DNA of 64,000 nt from Streptomyces stelliscabiei. GTDB lineage: Bacteria > Actinomycetota > Actinomycetes > Streptomycetales > Streptomycetaceae. The notes below the pieces were generated by a model that searched no databases, had not been told where the DNA came from, and was given only the letters and a program-made list of their open reading frames with translations. Position 1 is the stretch's first letter. Each line of letters opens with the position of its first letter. Shown here piece after piece: positions 1 through 8,330 of the stretch. Location: assembly GCF_014873495.1 (NCBI RefSeq), contig NZ_JADBGF010000001.1, positions 2,852,001 to 2,916,000 of the forward strand, written 5' to 3'. A program made the position numbers and the translations under genes.

Positions 1-722
1 ATCACCCGGGCCTTCGTACGGGACGCCATGGCCCGCACGAGGGGGTCGTCGGCGTTGAGGATCGCCACGCCGCCCTCCTGCGCGGACGGCAGGGCCTCCA
101 CCAGCTCGCCCTTGGCCTGCGCGATCTGTTCGCGGCCGCCGAACTCGCCGATGTGGGCGGTGCCGACGTTCAGGACGAGGCCGATCCTCGGCGGGGTCAG
201 GTCGGTGAGGTACCGGATGTGGCCGATGCCCCGGGCGCCCATCTCCAGCACCAGGAAACGGGTCTCCTCGGTGGCGCTGAGCGCGGTGAGGGGCAGCCCG
301 ATCTCGTTGTTGAGGGAGCCGGGCGTGAACACGGTCGGCGCCTTGCGCTGGAGCACCTGGGCGACGAGGTCCTTGGTGCTGGTCTTGCCCGCGGAGCCGG
401 TGAGGGCCACGAGGGTCGTGCCGAGCTTGCGGACGACGTGCCGGGCGAGGGCGCCGAGCGACGCCTGGACGTCGGGCACCACGATCGCGGGCACGCCGAC
501 GGGACGGGACGCCAGCACCGCTGCCGCACCCGCCTCGACGACCGCGGCCGCGAAGTCGTGTCCGTCCACGCGCTCGCCCGCGAAGGCGACGAAGAGGCTG
601 CCGGGAACCACCTCACGGGAGTCCCGGACGACCGGTCCGGTGACCAGCGCCGACGGATCCGGTATGTCGTGCGTCTGCCCGCCGACGACTTCTGCGATCT
701 CGGCGAGAGAGAGGGCGATCAC
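1..722 (-). CDS. murF: UDP-N-acetylmuramoyl-tripeptide--D-alanyl-D-alanine ligase MurF (3' part outside window)
   Basis: Cytoplasmic Mur ligase that adds D-Ala-D-Ala to UDP-MurNAc-tripeptide, the last soluble step of peptidoglycan precursor synthesis. About 240 N-terminal residues are present; the C-terminal half lies beyond base 1. The segment has the Mur N-terminal fold followed by the ATP-binding loop GSAGKTSTK and a conserved NNEIGLP stretch typical of MurF. The GTG start at 722 lies 4 nt after the murE stop and has an AGGGA ribosome site inside the murE end. An ATG at 730 is in another frame and stops at once. Same-strand position directly after murE supports the assignment. Confidence 0.95.
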   Translation of the reverse strand, partial: MIALSLAEIAEVVGGQTHDIPDPSALVTGPVVRDSREVVPGSLFVAFAGERVDGHDFAAAVVEAGAAAVLASRPVGVPAIVVPDVQASLGALARHVVRKLGTTLVALTGSAGKTSTKDLVAQVLQRKAPTVFTPGSLNNEIGLPLTALSATEETRFLVLEMGARGIGHIRYLTDLTPPRIGLVLNVGTAHIGEFGGREQIAQAKGELVEALPSAQEGGVAILNADDPLVRAMASRTKARV

Positions 723-726
723 AAGT

Positions 727-2394
727 TCATCCCTGGGTCTGCTGGATAGCTTCGCGAAGCACCTGGCGGTCGTCGAAGGGACGTACCACGCCGGCGATGT
801 CCTGGCCCTGCTCGTGACCCTTGCCCGCGACCAGCACGGTGTCGCCCGGCCGCGCGCGGGCCACCGCCGCGGCGATCGCGGCGGCCCGGTCCTCGAACAG
901 GAGGACCTCGCCGCGCTCGTGCGCCGGCACGGACGCCGCGCCCTGGAGCATGGTCGCGAGGATCGCGAGGGGGTCCTCGGAGCGGGGGTTGTCGGAGGTC
1001 AGTACGGCCGTGTCGGAGAGCCGGGCCATGGCGGCGCCCATCGGCGCGCGCTTGGTCGTGTCCCGGTCGCCGCCGCAGCCGAGCACGATGTGCAGGCTGC
1101 CCTCGGTGACCTTGCGCAGCGCCTTGAGGACCGACTCGACCGCGTCCGTCTTGTGGGCGTAGTCGACGACCGCGAGGTAGGGCTGCCCGGCGTCCACGCG
1201 CTCCAGCCGGCCCGGCACGCCCGGTACGGCGGCGACACCGTCCGCGGCGGTCTGCGGGTCGATCCCGGCGACGGCCAGCGCGGCGACGGCCGCCAGGGTG
1301 TTGGCGACGTTGAAGGAGCCCGGCAGCGGGGACCTGGCGGTGATCCGCTCGCCCTTGGGCCCGACCACCGTGAACGTCGAGTCCATGGGGCCGATCCGGA
1401 CGCCCTCGGCGCGCCAGTCGGCGTCCGGGTGCCCCTCGGCGGAGAAGGTGACGACGGGGACCGTGGCCTCGTCGACGAGCCGGCGGCCGTACTCGTCGTC
1501 GAGGTTGACGACGCCGAGCCGGCTGCGTTCCGGGGTGAACAGCTGTGCCTTGGCCCGGAAGTAGTCCTCCATGTCGGAGTGGAACTCCATGTGCTCCGGG
1601 CTGAGGTTGTTGAAGACCGCCACGTCGAAGACGCAGCCGTCGACCCGGCCGAGGACCAGGGCGTGGCTGGACACCTCCATGACGACCGAGTCGACGCCGC
1701 GTTCGCGCATGACCGCGAACAGGGCCTGGAGGTCGGTGGCCTCGGGGGTGGTCCGCTCGGACTTGATGCGCTCGTCGCCGATGCGCGTCTCGACCGTGCC
1801 GATGAGCCCCGTGGAGCGCACGGCCTGCAGACCGCCCTCGACGAGGTACGCGGTGGTGGTCTTGCCGGACGTGCCGGTGATGCCGATCTGGAGCAGGTCG
1901 CGGCCCGGCCGGCCGTAGATCGTGGCCGCCAGCTCGCCCATCCGCGCGCGCGGGTTCTCCACGACGAGCGCGGGGAGTCCGGCGGCGGCGGCGCGCTCGG
2001 CGCCGCTCGGGTCGGTGAGCACGGCGACGGCGCCGAGGCCGGCCGCCTGGTCCGCGAAGTCGGCGCCGTGCAGACGGGCGCCCGGCAGGGCGGCGTACAG
2101 GTCGCCGGGACGGACGGCCCGCGAGTCGTGGGTGATGCCCGTGACCTCCGCGGCGCTCCCCGGCTGCTCGGCACCCACCTGGCCGGCGAGGTCCGCGAGG
2201 GATGTGGCGGAGACCTGGAGCGGCCTGGGCGGTCCCGGATATGTCACGGGAACGTCCTTCTGGGTGGTTTGGGACTGATCAGCGTGTGGCACGGCGGTGA
2301 GCGTACCGGGCCCACCCCCGCGGGAGCGAAGCGAGGGTTTGTGCGAGCGGGGCTCGGAGGTGTGGTTCCCGGGGTCGGGAGTGATCATGGTCAC
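727..2394 (-). CDS. murE: UDP-N-acetylmuramoyl-L-alanyl-D-glutamate--diaminopimelate ligase MurE
   Basis: Adds diaminopimelate to UDP-MurNAc-L-Ala-D-Glu in the cytoplasm. The 555-residue frame carries the Mur ligase P-loop GTSGKTTT, the central ligase domain and the C-terminal substrate motif DNPR that marks DAP-adding rather than Lys-adding enzymes; streptomycetes use LL-DAP. Start choice is uncertain. GTG at 2394 has AGGA 8 nt upstream. GTG at 2247 (AAGGA upstream) would give a protein of about 506 residues, closer to the family length, and the first 49 residues look unstructured. It lies 62 bp after the ftsI start side and 4 nt before murF, so it is part of the same operon. Confidence 0.95.
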   Translation of the reverse strand: MTMITPDPGNHTSEPRSHKPSLRSRGGGPGTLTAVPHADQSQTTQKDVPVTYPGPPRPLQVSATSLADLAGQVGAEQPGSAAEVTGITHDSRAVRPGDLYAALPGARLHGADFADQAAGLGAVAVLTDPSGAERAAAAGLPALVVENPRARMGELAATIYGRPGRDLLQIGITGTSGKTTTAYLVEGGLQAVRSTGLIGTVETRIGDERIKSERTTPEATDLQALFAVMRERGVDSVVMEVSSHALVLGRVDGCVFDVAVFNNLSPEHMEFHSDMEDYFRAKAQLFTPERSRLGVVNLDDEYGRRLVDEATVPVVTFSAEGHPDADWRAEGVRIGPMDSTFTVVGPKGERITARSPLPGSFNVANTLAAVAALAVAGIDPQTAADGVAAVPGVPGRLERVDAGQPYLAVVDYAHKTDAVESVLKALRKVTEGSLHIVLGCGGDRDTTKRAPMGAAMARLSDTAVLTSDNPRSEDPLAILATMLQGAASVPAHERGEVLLFEDRAAAIAAAVARARPGDTVLVAGKGHEQGQDIAGVVRPFDDRQVLREAIQQTQG

Positions 2395-2456
2395 GAGTCG
2401 GTTCCTGGCTGGTTGCGCTGATCAGCGGGTGGATCAGGACGTGGTCAGGCGGCGAG

Positions 2457-4433
2457 TCAGGGCGTGAAGGCGACCGGCAGGTTCGCCGGCTTCGCCCCGG
2501 TGGGCGGGACCTGGAGGGTCTTCAGGGCGAACTCCATGACCTCCTTGTAGATGGGTCCGCAGATCTGGCCGCCGAAGTAGTTGCCCTTGGTGGCGTTCTG
2601 GATCGCGCAGTAGACGGTGATCCTCGGCTTGTCGGCGGGCGCGAAGCCGGCGAAGGACGAGGTGTAGCCGCGGTAGCGGCCGGTGGCCGGATCCACACGG
2701 TTGGCCGTACCCGTCTTGCCCGCGACCCGGTAGCCGGGGATGCGCGCCTTGGTGCCGGTGCCCTCCTCGTCGTCCACGACGGACTCCAGCATCCGGGCGA
2801 GGGCCTTCGCCGTCTTCTCGCTCACGACCCGGTTCTTCTCGGGCTCGGGAGCGGGGGTGAAGCGGCCGTCCGGTCCCTTGGTGCCTCGTACGAGGGTCGG
2901 TTCGACGCGTACGCCGCCGTTGGCGATCGTCGAGTAGACGGAGGCCGCCTGCATGGCGTTTATCGACACGCCCTGGCCGAAAGGGATCGTGTACTGCTGC
3001 GAGGTCGACCAGTCGCCGGGCGCGGCGAGGATGCCCTTGGTCTCGCCCGGGAAGCCGAGGCCGGTGTAGCTGCCGATGCCGAACTTGCGCAGGTAGGAGT
3101 GGAGGATCCGGTTGGACTCGCGCTGGTTCCGGCCGAGTTCGCCGGTGGCGAGGATGGTGCCGATGTTGCTGGACTTGGCGAGGACGCCGTTGAGCGTCAG
3201 GTACCAGGTCGGGTGGTCGATGTCGTCCTTGAACAGGCGGTCGCCGCGGTGCAGCCGGTTGGGCACGGTGACGTGGGTGTCCGGTGTGGCGACGTTCTCC
3301 TCCAGTACGGCGGCCATCGACATGACCTTGGCGGTGGAGCCGGGCTCGAAGGCGTCCTGGAGGGCCGCGTTGCCCAGCGCGTCCGGGTTCGCCTTCGTGA
3401 GGTCGTTGGGGTCGAAGCCGGGCGAGTTGGCCATGGCGAGGATCTCGCCGGTGCGGGTGTCCTGCACTATCACGTACCCGCGGTCGGCCTTGGACTCCTT
3501 CACCTGCTCGGTGATGGCGTTCTGCGCGGCCCACTGGATGTCACGGTCGATGGTCAGCTCGACGTCGGAGCCGGCCACGGCGGGGGTCTCGGTGGAGCCC
3601 GCGGTGGGCACCAGACGGCCGCCGGACTGGGCGTAGCGGATCTTGCCGTCCTTGCCCGACAGACGGCTGTTCCACTGCTGCTCGATGCCGCCGCCGCCCC
3701 TGCCCTCGGCGTTGACCCAGCCCAGTATCCCGGCGGCGAGACCGCCGTTGGGGTACACGCGCTTGCTGCTGGGCTCCTGGAAGACGCCGGCCAGGACGTT
3801 GACCGTGCCCTTCTCGTCGCCGGACCGCTGGACGAGCGCGGACTTCAGGTCGCGGATCTGGTTCCAGACCTGGGGGGTCTGGCGGCGGGCGAGGACGACG
3901 TAGCGGGTGTTCCTGGTGCGCAGTTTCTCGGTGAGGGTCTCCTGGTCCGCGCCGAGGATCGGCGCGAGGAGGGCGGCCGCCTGCTCCGGTCCGTCGTCGA
4001 CCCTCAGCTGCTCGCGCGTGAACATCGTCGGGTCGGCGGTGATGTCGTTGGCGTCGGCGCTGATCGCCAGGGCGACGCCGTTCCTGTCGGTGATCCCGCC
4101 ACGCTCTGCGGACAGCACCCGGCCGACGTAACGGTTCCGGTCGGCCTTGGAGGCGTACTCGCTCGCGTCGACGGCCTGCACCTGAAGGAGCCGTACGACG
4201 AAGGCGATCATCACCAGGGTCAGCGCGAGGCTGACCATGCGCAGCCTCGGCCGCGGGCTGCCCAGCCGGATGGTGCGCGCGGCCGGCTGCCGGGGCGAGG
4301 CCGGGCGGCGCTGCGCGGCGGGCCGGGCGCCGGGGCCCGGCCGGTGCTGCCGGCCGCCCGGGCGCGGGGGCCGGGCGGGCCCGGGTACGCGGCGGCGGGG
4401 GGGCTGCCTGCCTGAATCGGCCACTTCCGTCAC
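2457..4433 (-). CDS. ftsI: Septal peptidoglycan D,D-transpeptidase FtsI (PBP3 class)
   Basis: Class B penicillin-binding protein that cross-links septal peptidoglycan. The 658-residue protein has a long Pro/Arg-rich cytoplasmic tail, one membrane anchor at about residues 66-84, a PBP dimerisation domain and a transpeptidase domain. All three active-site motifs are visible: S366-T-A-K369, SSN and KTGT. No PASTA repeats follow the catalytic domain. The GTG start overlaps the ftsL stop by 4 nt (GTGA), which indicates translational coupling with ftsL. FtsI is the expected divisome partner of FtsL and FtsW. In Streptomyces this division set is needed for sporulation septation rather than vegetative growth (family knowledge). 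Confidence 0.96.
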   Translation of the reverse strand: MTEVADSGRQPPRRRVPGPARPPRPGGRQHRPGPGARPAAQRRPASPRQPAARTIRLGSPRPRLRMVSLALTLVMIAFVVRLLQVQAVDASEYASKADRNRYVGRVLSAERGGITDRNGVALAISADANDITADPTMFTREQLRVDDGPEQAAALLAPILGADQETLTEKLRTRNTRYVVLARRQTPQVWNQIRDLKSALVQRSGDEKGTVNVLAGVFQEPSSKRVYPNGGLAAGILGWVNAEGRGGGGIEQQWNSRLSGKDGKIRYAQSGGRLVPTAGSTETPAVAGSDVELTIDRDIQWAAQNAITEQVKESKADRGYVIVQDTRTGEILAMANSPGFDPNDLTKANPDALGNAALQDAFEPGSTAKVMSMAAVLEENVATPDTHVTVPNRLHRGDRLFKDDIDHPTWYLTLNGVLAKSSNIGTILATGELGRNQRESNRILHSYLRKFGIGSYTGLGFPGETKGILAAPGDWSTSQQYTIPFGQGVSINAMQAASVYSTIANGGVRVEPTLVRGTKGPDGRFTPAPEPEKNRVVSEKTAKALARMLESVVDDEEGTGTKARIPGYRVAGKTGTANRVDPATGRYRGYTSSFAGFAPADKPRITVYCAIQNATKGNYFGGQICGPIYKEVMEFALKTLQVPPTGAKPANLPVAFTP

Positions 4434-5026
4434 CTGCCGGGGTTCGTCGGGAGCTGGGTGGACTGTGGGGACGCGCTGGTGGGCGTGGGGGCCGGGGTGG
4501 GGGTGTCCACGGACGCCGGGGTCCGCGCGGGCTGCCGCGACGGCGTGGCGGAGGCCGGGGGCGTGGGGCTCGCGGTGGTGCTGGGAGTGGGGGCCGGGCT
4601 CGCGGGCGGGCCGGGGTCCAGGATCTCGGGCGCGAGGACGAGCGGCATACGGGCCACGGACTGCTGGGCCGCGCTCGGTACGCCCATGACCGTGCCGTCG
4701 GGGTTCAGGAAGGCCGGGTCCCCGCCGGGGACCATGCCCAGTTCGCGGGCGCGGCGCTGGAGGGCGTCGGGCGCGGAGTAGGCGTCCACGTCGCGCTGGA
4801 GCGCCTGTTCCTCGTCGGTGTAGCTCTTGACGTCGTCCTGGAGGTCGTCGAGCTTGAACGACCCTTCACTGAGGGCGGAGTTCAGCACGAGGAGTCCGAT
4901 GAGGCCGCCGCCCAGCAGCAGGACGACGAGGAGGACGAACGGGGTGCGTGCGGCACCCTTGGGCCGCACGGGCAGGAGCCGCGCGAGACGGGCGGCCCGG
5001 CCTCTCAGTTCGGGTTTCCTGCTCAC
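4430..5026 (-). CDS. ftsL: Divisome protein FtsL-like (septum formation initiator family)
   Basis: Small bitopic division protein of 198 residues. It has a basic cytoplasmic N-terminus, one transmembrane helix at about residues 28-48, then a short coiled-coil stretch (about 52-95) as expected for the FtsL/DivIC fold. A low-complexity Pro/Thr/Ser tail of about 60 residues follows and is not part of the core family. The GTG start has a GAGGA site just upstream. It sits between rsmH and ftsI, the standard position of ftsL in this cluster, and its stop overlaps the ftsI start. Sequence conservation in this family is low, so position carries much of the weight. Confidence 0.88.
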   Translation of the reverse strand: MSRKPELRGRAARLARLLPVRPKGAARTPFVLLVVLLLGGGLIGLLVLNSALSEGSFKLDDLQDDVKSYTDEEQALQRDVDAYSAPDALQRRARELGMVPGGDPAFLNPDGTVMGVPSAAQQSVARMPLVLAPEILDPGPPASPAPTPSTTASPTPPASATPSRQPARTPASVDTPTPAPTPTSASPQSTQLPTNPGR

Positions 5027-5051
5027 GCGTCCTCCCTGTGCGTTCGGCTTC

Positions 5052-5102
5052 CGGACTCACTCACCGTCCCCGCGAGTTCGCTTCTCGGACTCACTCACCG
5101 TC
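5052..5102. repeat. Two 17-nt direct repeats, 34 nt apart, in the ftsL leader
   Basis: An identical 17-nt sequence (CGGACTCACTCACCGTC on the plus strand) occurs at 5052-5068 and 5086-5102, a period of 34 nt. Both copies lie in the short rsmH-ftsL spacer upstream of the ftsL start. This may be an internal promoter or regulator site, or a small duplication; no function can be assigned from sequence. Confidence 0.8.
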
Positions 5103-5146
5103 ACCCTTCACGCACCGTGTACGGCCGCCTCGTAGGCCTCATGCGG

Positions 5147-5178
5147 CTCACGCGCCTCACGCGCCTCACGCGCCTCAC
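5147..5178. repeat. Tandem 9-nt repeat at the rsmH stop codon
   Basis: Three perfect copies of CTCACGCGC (5147-5173) and a partial fourth run straight into the rsmH stop codon. On the coding strand this reads as repeated GTGAGGCGC units, each of which contains a TGA. It looks like a slippage-prone micro-satellite in the intergenic spacer. Confidence 0.85.
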
Positions 5179-6131
5179 TCAATGTCTTCTCGCACGCGTT
5201 CCGCCCCGCGCAGACGCGCGGGGGCGGCGCGCCGGTTCTCGGCGACCTCTTCCTCGGTGGGAAGTTCGGCACCACGGGTGAGGAGCTTGAGCCTCGGCTG
5301 GTAGCGCTCGGGGACCACGGGCAGCCCGGGGGGCGCGGTGATGGCGGCGCCGGCGGCGAGCACCTGCTTGACGAGGCGGTCCTCCAGCGAGTGGTAGGAC
5401 AGCACGGCGATCCGGCCGCCGACGGCGAGGGCCCGCACGGCGGCGGGGATCGCCCGCTCCAGGACGGTCAGTTCGCCGTTGACCTCGATGCGCAGGGCCT
5501 GGAAGGTGCGCTTGGCGGGGTTGCCGCCGGTGCGCTTGGCCGCCTGCGGCAGGGAGTCGCGGATCAGTTCGACGAGGCGGGCGCTGTTGGTGAAGGGCTC
5601 CTTGTCGCGCTCGCGCACGATCGCGGAGACGATCCGCTTGGCCTGCTTCTCCTCGCCGTACGCCCGGAGGATCCGGACGAGCTCGCCCGCCGGGTAGGTG
5701 TTGAGGACCTCGGCCGCGCCGATGCCGGTCGTCTGGTCCATCCGCATGTCCAGGGGGGCGTCCTGGGCGTACGCGAAGCCCCGGTCGGCCTCGTCGAGCT
5801 GCATGGAGGAGACGCCCAGGTCGAACAGGACGCCCTGGACGCGCGGCAGACCCAGGCGGTCCAGCACGTCGGGGAGTTCGTCGTAGACGGCGTGCACGAG
5901 GGTGGCGCGCTCGCCGAAGGGGGCGAGCCGTTCACCGGAGAGGCGCAGGGCCTCCTTGTCGCGGTCGAGGGCGACGAGCCGCGCCTCGGGGAACCGGGTG
6001 AGGAGCGCCTCGCTGTGGCCGCCGAGGCCGAGCGTGCAGTCGACCACCACCGCGCCGGGCTCCGTGAGGGCCGGGGCCAGCATGTCCAGGCAGCGCTGGA
6101 GCATGACGGGGACGTGGCGGCTGTTGCTCAA
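5175..6131 (-). CDS. rsmH: 16S rRNA (cytosine(1402)-N(4))-methyltransferase RsmH
   Basis: AdoMet-dependent enzyme (formerly MraW) that methylates N4 of C1402 in the decoding centre of 16S rRNA. The 318-residue length fits the family. Visible motifs are the N-terminal HVPVML box, the AdoMet-binding stretch [11 protein letters not shown], a helical insertion, and the C-terminal SYHSLEDR motif diagnostic of RsmH. The TTG start at 6131 is preceded by GAGGG. It is the first gene of the division operon here, with a consensus promoter about 125 bp upstream. No mraZ gene precedes it; the next upstream gene is a divergent carbonic anhydrase. Confidence 0.97.
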   Translation of the reverse strand: MSNSRHVPVMLQRCLDMLAPALTEPGAVVVDCTLGLGGHSEALLTRFPEARLVALDRDKEALRLSGERLAPFGERATLVHAVYDELPDVLDRLGLPRVQGVLFDLGVSSMQLDEADRGFAYAQDAPLDMRMDQTTGIGAAEVLNTYPAGELVRILRAYGEEKQAKRIVSAIVRERDKEPFTNSARLVELIRDSLPQAAKRTGGNPAKRTFQALRIEVNGELTVLERAIPAAVRALAVGGRIAVLSYHSLEDRLVKQVLAAGAAITAPPGLPVVPERYQPRLKLLTRGAELPTEEEVAENRRAAPARLRGAERVREDIE

Positions 6132-6458
6132 GGGGCCCTCTCAGGTCCGGCGCGAGCCGCACGTACGCGCCGCGCACGCGGGGAGACGCCGGGCTGTCGC
6201 CGGTTCTCCTGGGGATTCGAGTCCAGCAGGGGGCCTCGCCTCCCGCTCCGCGTCACTCTAGTCCACGGCATATCGCGGTCAATCAACCGGCCTGCGCGTC
6301 GCGGCACCTCCTGCGGGTGAACCGGCGATGCCGGAGAAATCACCTGTACGGTCGAGATCCGGCCACTCCTGTGGGTTACCTCACAACAAGCCTCGATGAC
6401 GTTCTTTGTCCTCTCTCACAGAGCGCCTCCGGCGCTCGTGACCAGTACCGTCATGGTT
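6132..6458. other. Divergent intergenic region between rsmH and the carbonic anhydrase gene
   Basis: About 330 bp with no gene. It holds the rsmH promoter (6255-6282), a 7-bp hairpin at 6421-6437 (arms GAGCGCC/GGCGCTC), and a possible -10 box TACCGT (6446-6451) 7 nt before the carbonic anhydrase ATG at 6459. The last would make that transcript leaderless. The rest shows nothing recognisable. Confidence 0.6.
6255..6282 (-). promoter_or_regulatory. Housekeeping-type promoter of the rsmH-ftsL-ftsI-murE-murF operon
   Basis: On the minus strand TTGACC (6282-6277) and TAGAGT (6260-6255) are separated by 16 nt. This is a close match to the Streptomyces HrdB pattern TTGAC-N16-18-TANNNT. It would give a leader of about 120 nt before the TTG start of rsmH. 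Confidence 0.65.
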
Positions 6459-7004
6459 ATGACGACCTCCGCAGCAATTCCCACCGGCCCCGAAGGCGCC
6501 ATATCCGACGGCACCGTCACCGACCGTCTCGTCGAGGCGAACCAGCGGTACGCCGCCGCGTTCACCGACCCCGGGATGGACGCCCGCCCCGTTCTGCGCG
6601 TCGCGGTGGTGGCCTGTATGGACGCCCGCCTCGACCTGCACGACGCGCTCGGCCTGGAGCTGGGCGACTGTCACACCATCCGCAACGCGGGCGGCGTGGT
6701 CACCGACGACGTGATCCGCTCGCTCACCATCAGCCAGCGCAAGCTCGGCACCCGCAGCGTGGTCCTCATCCATCACACCGGCTGCGGACTGGAGTCCCTC
6801 ACCGAGGACTTCCGGAACGAGCTGGAGACGGAGGTCGGGCAGCGGCCGGCCTGGGCGGTGGAGTCCTTCCGGGACGTGGACCAGGACGTACGGCAGTCCA
6901 TGCAGCGGGTGCGCACCAACCCGTTCCTGTTGCACTCCGACGACGTGCGCGGCTTCGTCTTCGACGTGACGACGGGCCTGCTGCGGGAGGTCGACCCCGC
7001 CTGA
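6459..7004 (+). CDS. Beta-class carbonic anhydrase
   Basis: Zinc enzyme interconverting CO2 and bicarbonate in the cytoplasm; 181 residues, a compact beta-CA. The zinc and catalytic set is visible: C53-x-D55-x-R57 in ACMDAR and H106-x2-C109 in HHTGCG, with the conserved RNAGG between them. The start is chosen at ATG 6459. No ribosome site is seen, and a TANNNT box lies 7 nt upstream, fitting a leaderless mRNA; ATG 6453 and an ATG at 6396 are in frame but less likely. It is divergent from the division operon, monocistronic, and closed by a hairpin. Confidence 0.9.
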   Translation: MTTSAAIPTGPEGAISDGTVTDRLVEANQRYAAAFTDPGMDARPVLRVAVVACMDARLDLHDALGLELGDCHTIRNAGGVVTDDVIRSLTISQRKLGTRSVVLIHHTGCGLESLTEDFRNELETEVGQRPAWAVESFRDVDQDVRQSMQRVRTNPFLLHSDDVRGFVFDVTTGLLREVDPA

Positions 7005-7014
7005 GCCCGTCGAG

Positions 7015-7075
7015 CCGGGCTGCGCGTGACCCCTCTCCTACCGCCTGAGGGAGGTCGCGCGCAGCCCCGGTTTCC
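7015..7075 (+). terminator. Imperfect hairpin terminator after the carbonic anhydrase gene
   Basis: The arm around 7015-7032 (GCCGGGCTGCGCG) pairs with 7053-7070 (CGCGCAGCCCCGG) with small mismatches. It is followed by TTTCC, about 10 nt downstream of the stop codon. Confidence 0.55.
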
Positions 7076-7134
7076 TGTCAATCTGCTGGCATCTCGACCC
7101 ACAAAAGACCACAAATCCGACATATCGCAGACCG

Positions 7135-7143
7135 TTATCCACA
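7135..7143 (+). promoter_or_regulatory. Lone DnaA-box-like 9-mer
   Basis: TTATCCACA, the classical DnaA box, occurs once between the carbonic anhydrase and MoxR genes. Streptomyces boxes are usually TTGTCCACA, and no second box is seen, so an origin role is unlikely. Confidence 0.25.
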
Positions 7144-7184
7144 GGCGAGTGACACGGATTGGTAACGGCAGCAAGAATGCGGAT

Positions 7185-7194
7185 GTGACGTCAC
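7185..7194. promoter_or_regulatory. 10-bp palindrome upstream of the MoxR operon
   Basis: GTGACGTCAC is a perfect palindrome about 95 bp before the MoxR start. Possible operator; no regulator can be named. Confidence 0.3.
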
Positions 7195-7289
7195 GCTGAG
7201 CAGTTTCCGCGTGGTGTCCGTGTTTCGGGGTGGGCCGGTCCGCATCGCAGAGCGACGGCCCGGAGAAAGAACGGGCCGAGGAGGGCCGG

Positions 7290-8330
7290 GTGACGACCTA
7301 TGACGATCGAGCGAGCCTCACTGATCTGACCAGCACTGTGGAGCGAGTCCGCAGTTCGGTCGAAGGAGTGATCGAGGGCAAGCCTGAGGTCGTACGGCTT
7401 TCGCTGACAGTGCTGCTCGCCGAGGGGCATCTTCTGATCGAGGATGTGCCCGGCGTCGGCAAGACCATGCTGGCCAAGGCACTGGCGCGGTCCATCGACT
7501 GCTCGGTGCGGCGTATCCAGTTCACGCCGGACCTGCTGCCGTCGGACATCACGGGCGTGTCCATCTGGGATCAGCAGCGCAAGGAGTTCGAGTTCAAGCC
7601 GGGCGCGATCTTCTCGCAGATCGTGATCGGCGACGAGATCAACCGCGCCTCGCCGAAAACGCAGTCCGCGCTGCTGGAGTCGCTGGAGGAGCGCCAGGTC
7701 ACGATCGACGGCACGACGTACGAGCTGCCCAGCCCCTTCATGGTGGTGGCCACGCAGAACCCCGTGGAGATGGAGGGCACCTACCCGCTGCCGGAGGCCC
7801 AGCGCGACCGCTTCATGGCCCGCGTCTCCGTCGGCTACCCCAGCCCGGAGGCCGAGCTGCGGATGCTCGACGTCCACGGCGGCGTCTCGCCGCTGGAGGA
7901 CATGCAGCCGGTGGCGCACGCGCACGAGATCGTGAAGCTGATCGAGGCGGTCCGGGGCGTGCACGTCGCGGAAACGGTCCGGCGGTACGCGGTGGACCTG
8001 GTCGGCGCCACCCGTAGTCACCCGGATCTCAGACTCGGCGCCTCGCCGCGCGCCACCCTGCATCTGCTGCGCGCGGCGAGGGCGACCGCCGCCCTGAACG
8101 GCCGGGACTACGCCCTGCCGGACGACATCCAGTCGCTGGCCGTGGCCATCCTCGCCCACCGGCTGCTGCCGACCGCGCAGGCCCAGCTCAATCGCCGGAC
8201 GCCGGAGCAGGTCGTCCAGGAGATCCTGCAGCGCACGCCGGTACCGCAGGCGCCCCAGGCGCAGAGCGGCTTCGGCTCGGTCCACGCCACGCCCGCGTAC
8301 CCGCAGCAGCCGCCGCGGAGGCTTGGATGA
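7290..8330 (+). CDS. MoxR family AAA+ ATPase
   Basis: AAA+ ATPase thought to act as a chaperone or activator for the proteins encoded next to it. 346 residues. Walker A is at about residues 54-59 (PGVGKT), Walker B is IGDEIN, and the sensor region is ATQNPVEMEGTYPLPEAQ, the MoxR hallmark; a helical AAA lid follows. A Gln/Pro-rich tail closes the protein. The GTG start at 7290 has a strong GAGGAGG site; a longer frame from 7230 lacks one. The stop overlaps the DUF58 start (ATGA). The MoxR, DUF58, transglutaminase order is a recurrent bacterial operon; partners and substrates remain unknown. Confidence 0.93.
   Translation: MTTYDDRASLTDLTSTVERVRSSVEGVIEGKPEVVRLSLTVLLAEGHLLIEDVPGVGKTMLAKALARSIDCSVRRIQFTPDLLPSDITGVSIWDQQRKEFEFKPGAIFSQIVIGDEINRASPKTQSALLESLEERQVTIDGTTYELPSPFMVVATQNPVEMEGTYPLPEAQRDRFMARVSVGYPSPEAELRMLDVHGGVSPLEDMQPVAHAHEIVKLIEAVRGVHVAETVRRYAVDLVGATRSHPDLRLGASPRATLHLLRAARATAALNGRDYALPDDIQSLAVAILAHRLLPTAQAQLNRRTPEQVVQEILQRTPVPQAPQAQSGFGSVHATPAYPQQPPRRLG

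Noticed and set aside
28..2421. Plus-strand frame of 797 codons opposite murE/murF
   Set aside because: A shadow of the mur genes, with no ribosome site or domain.
7135..7143. Replication origin around a DnaA-box-like 9-mer
   Set aside because: Only one box, wrong consensus for Streptomyces, and no dnaA, dnaN or gyr genes nearby.
7185..7194. CRP site GTGACGTCAC
   Set aside because: CRP half sites need a 6-nt spacer; here it is shorter. Kept only as an unassigned palindrome.
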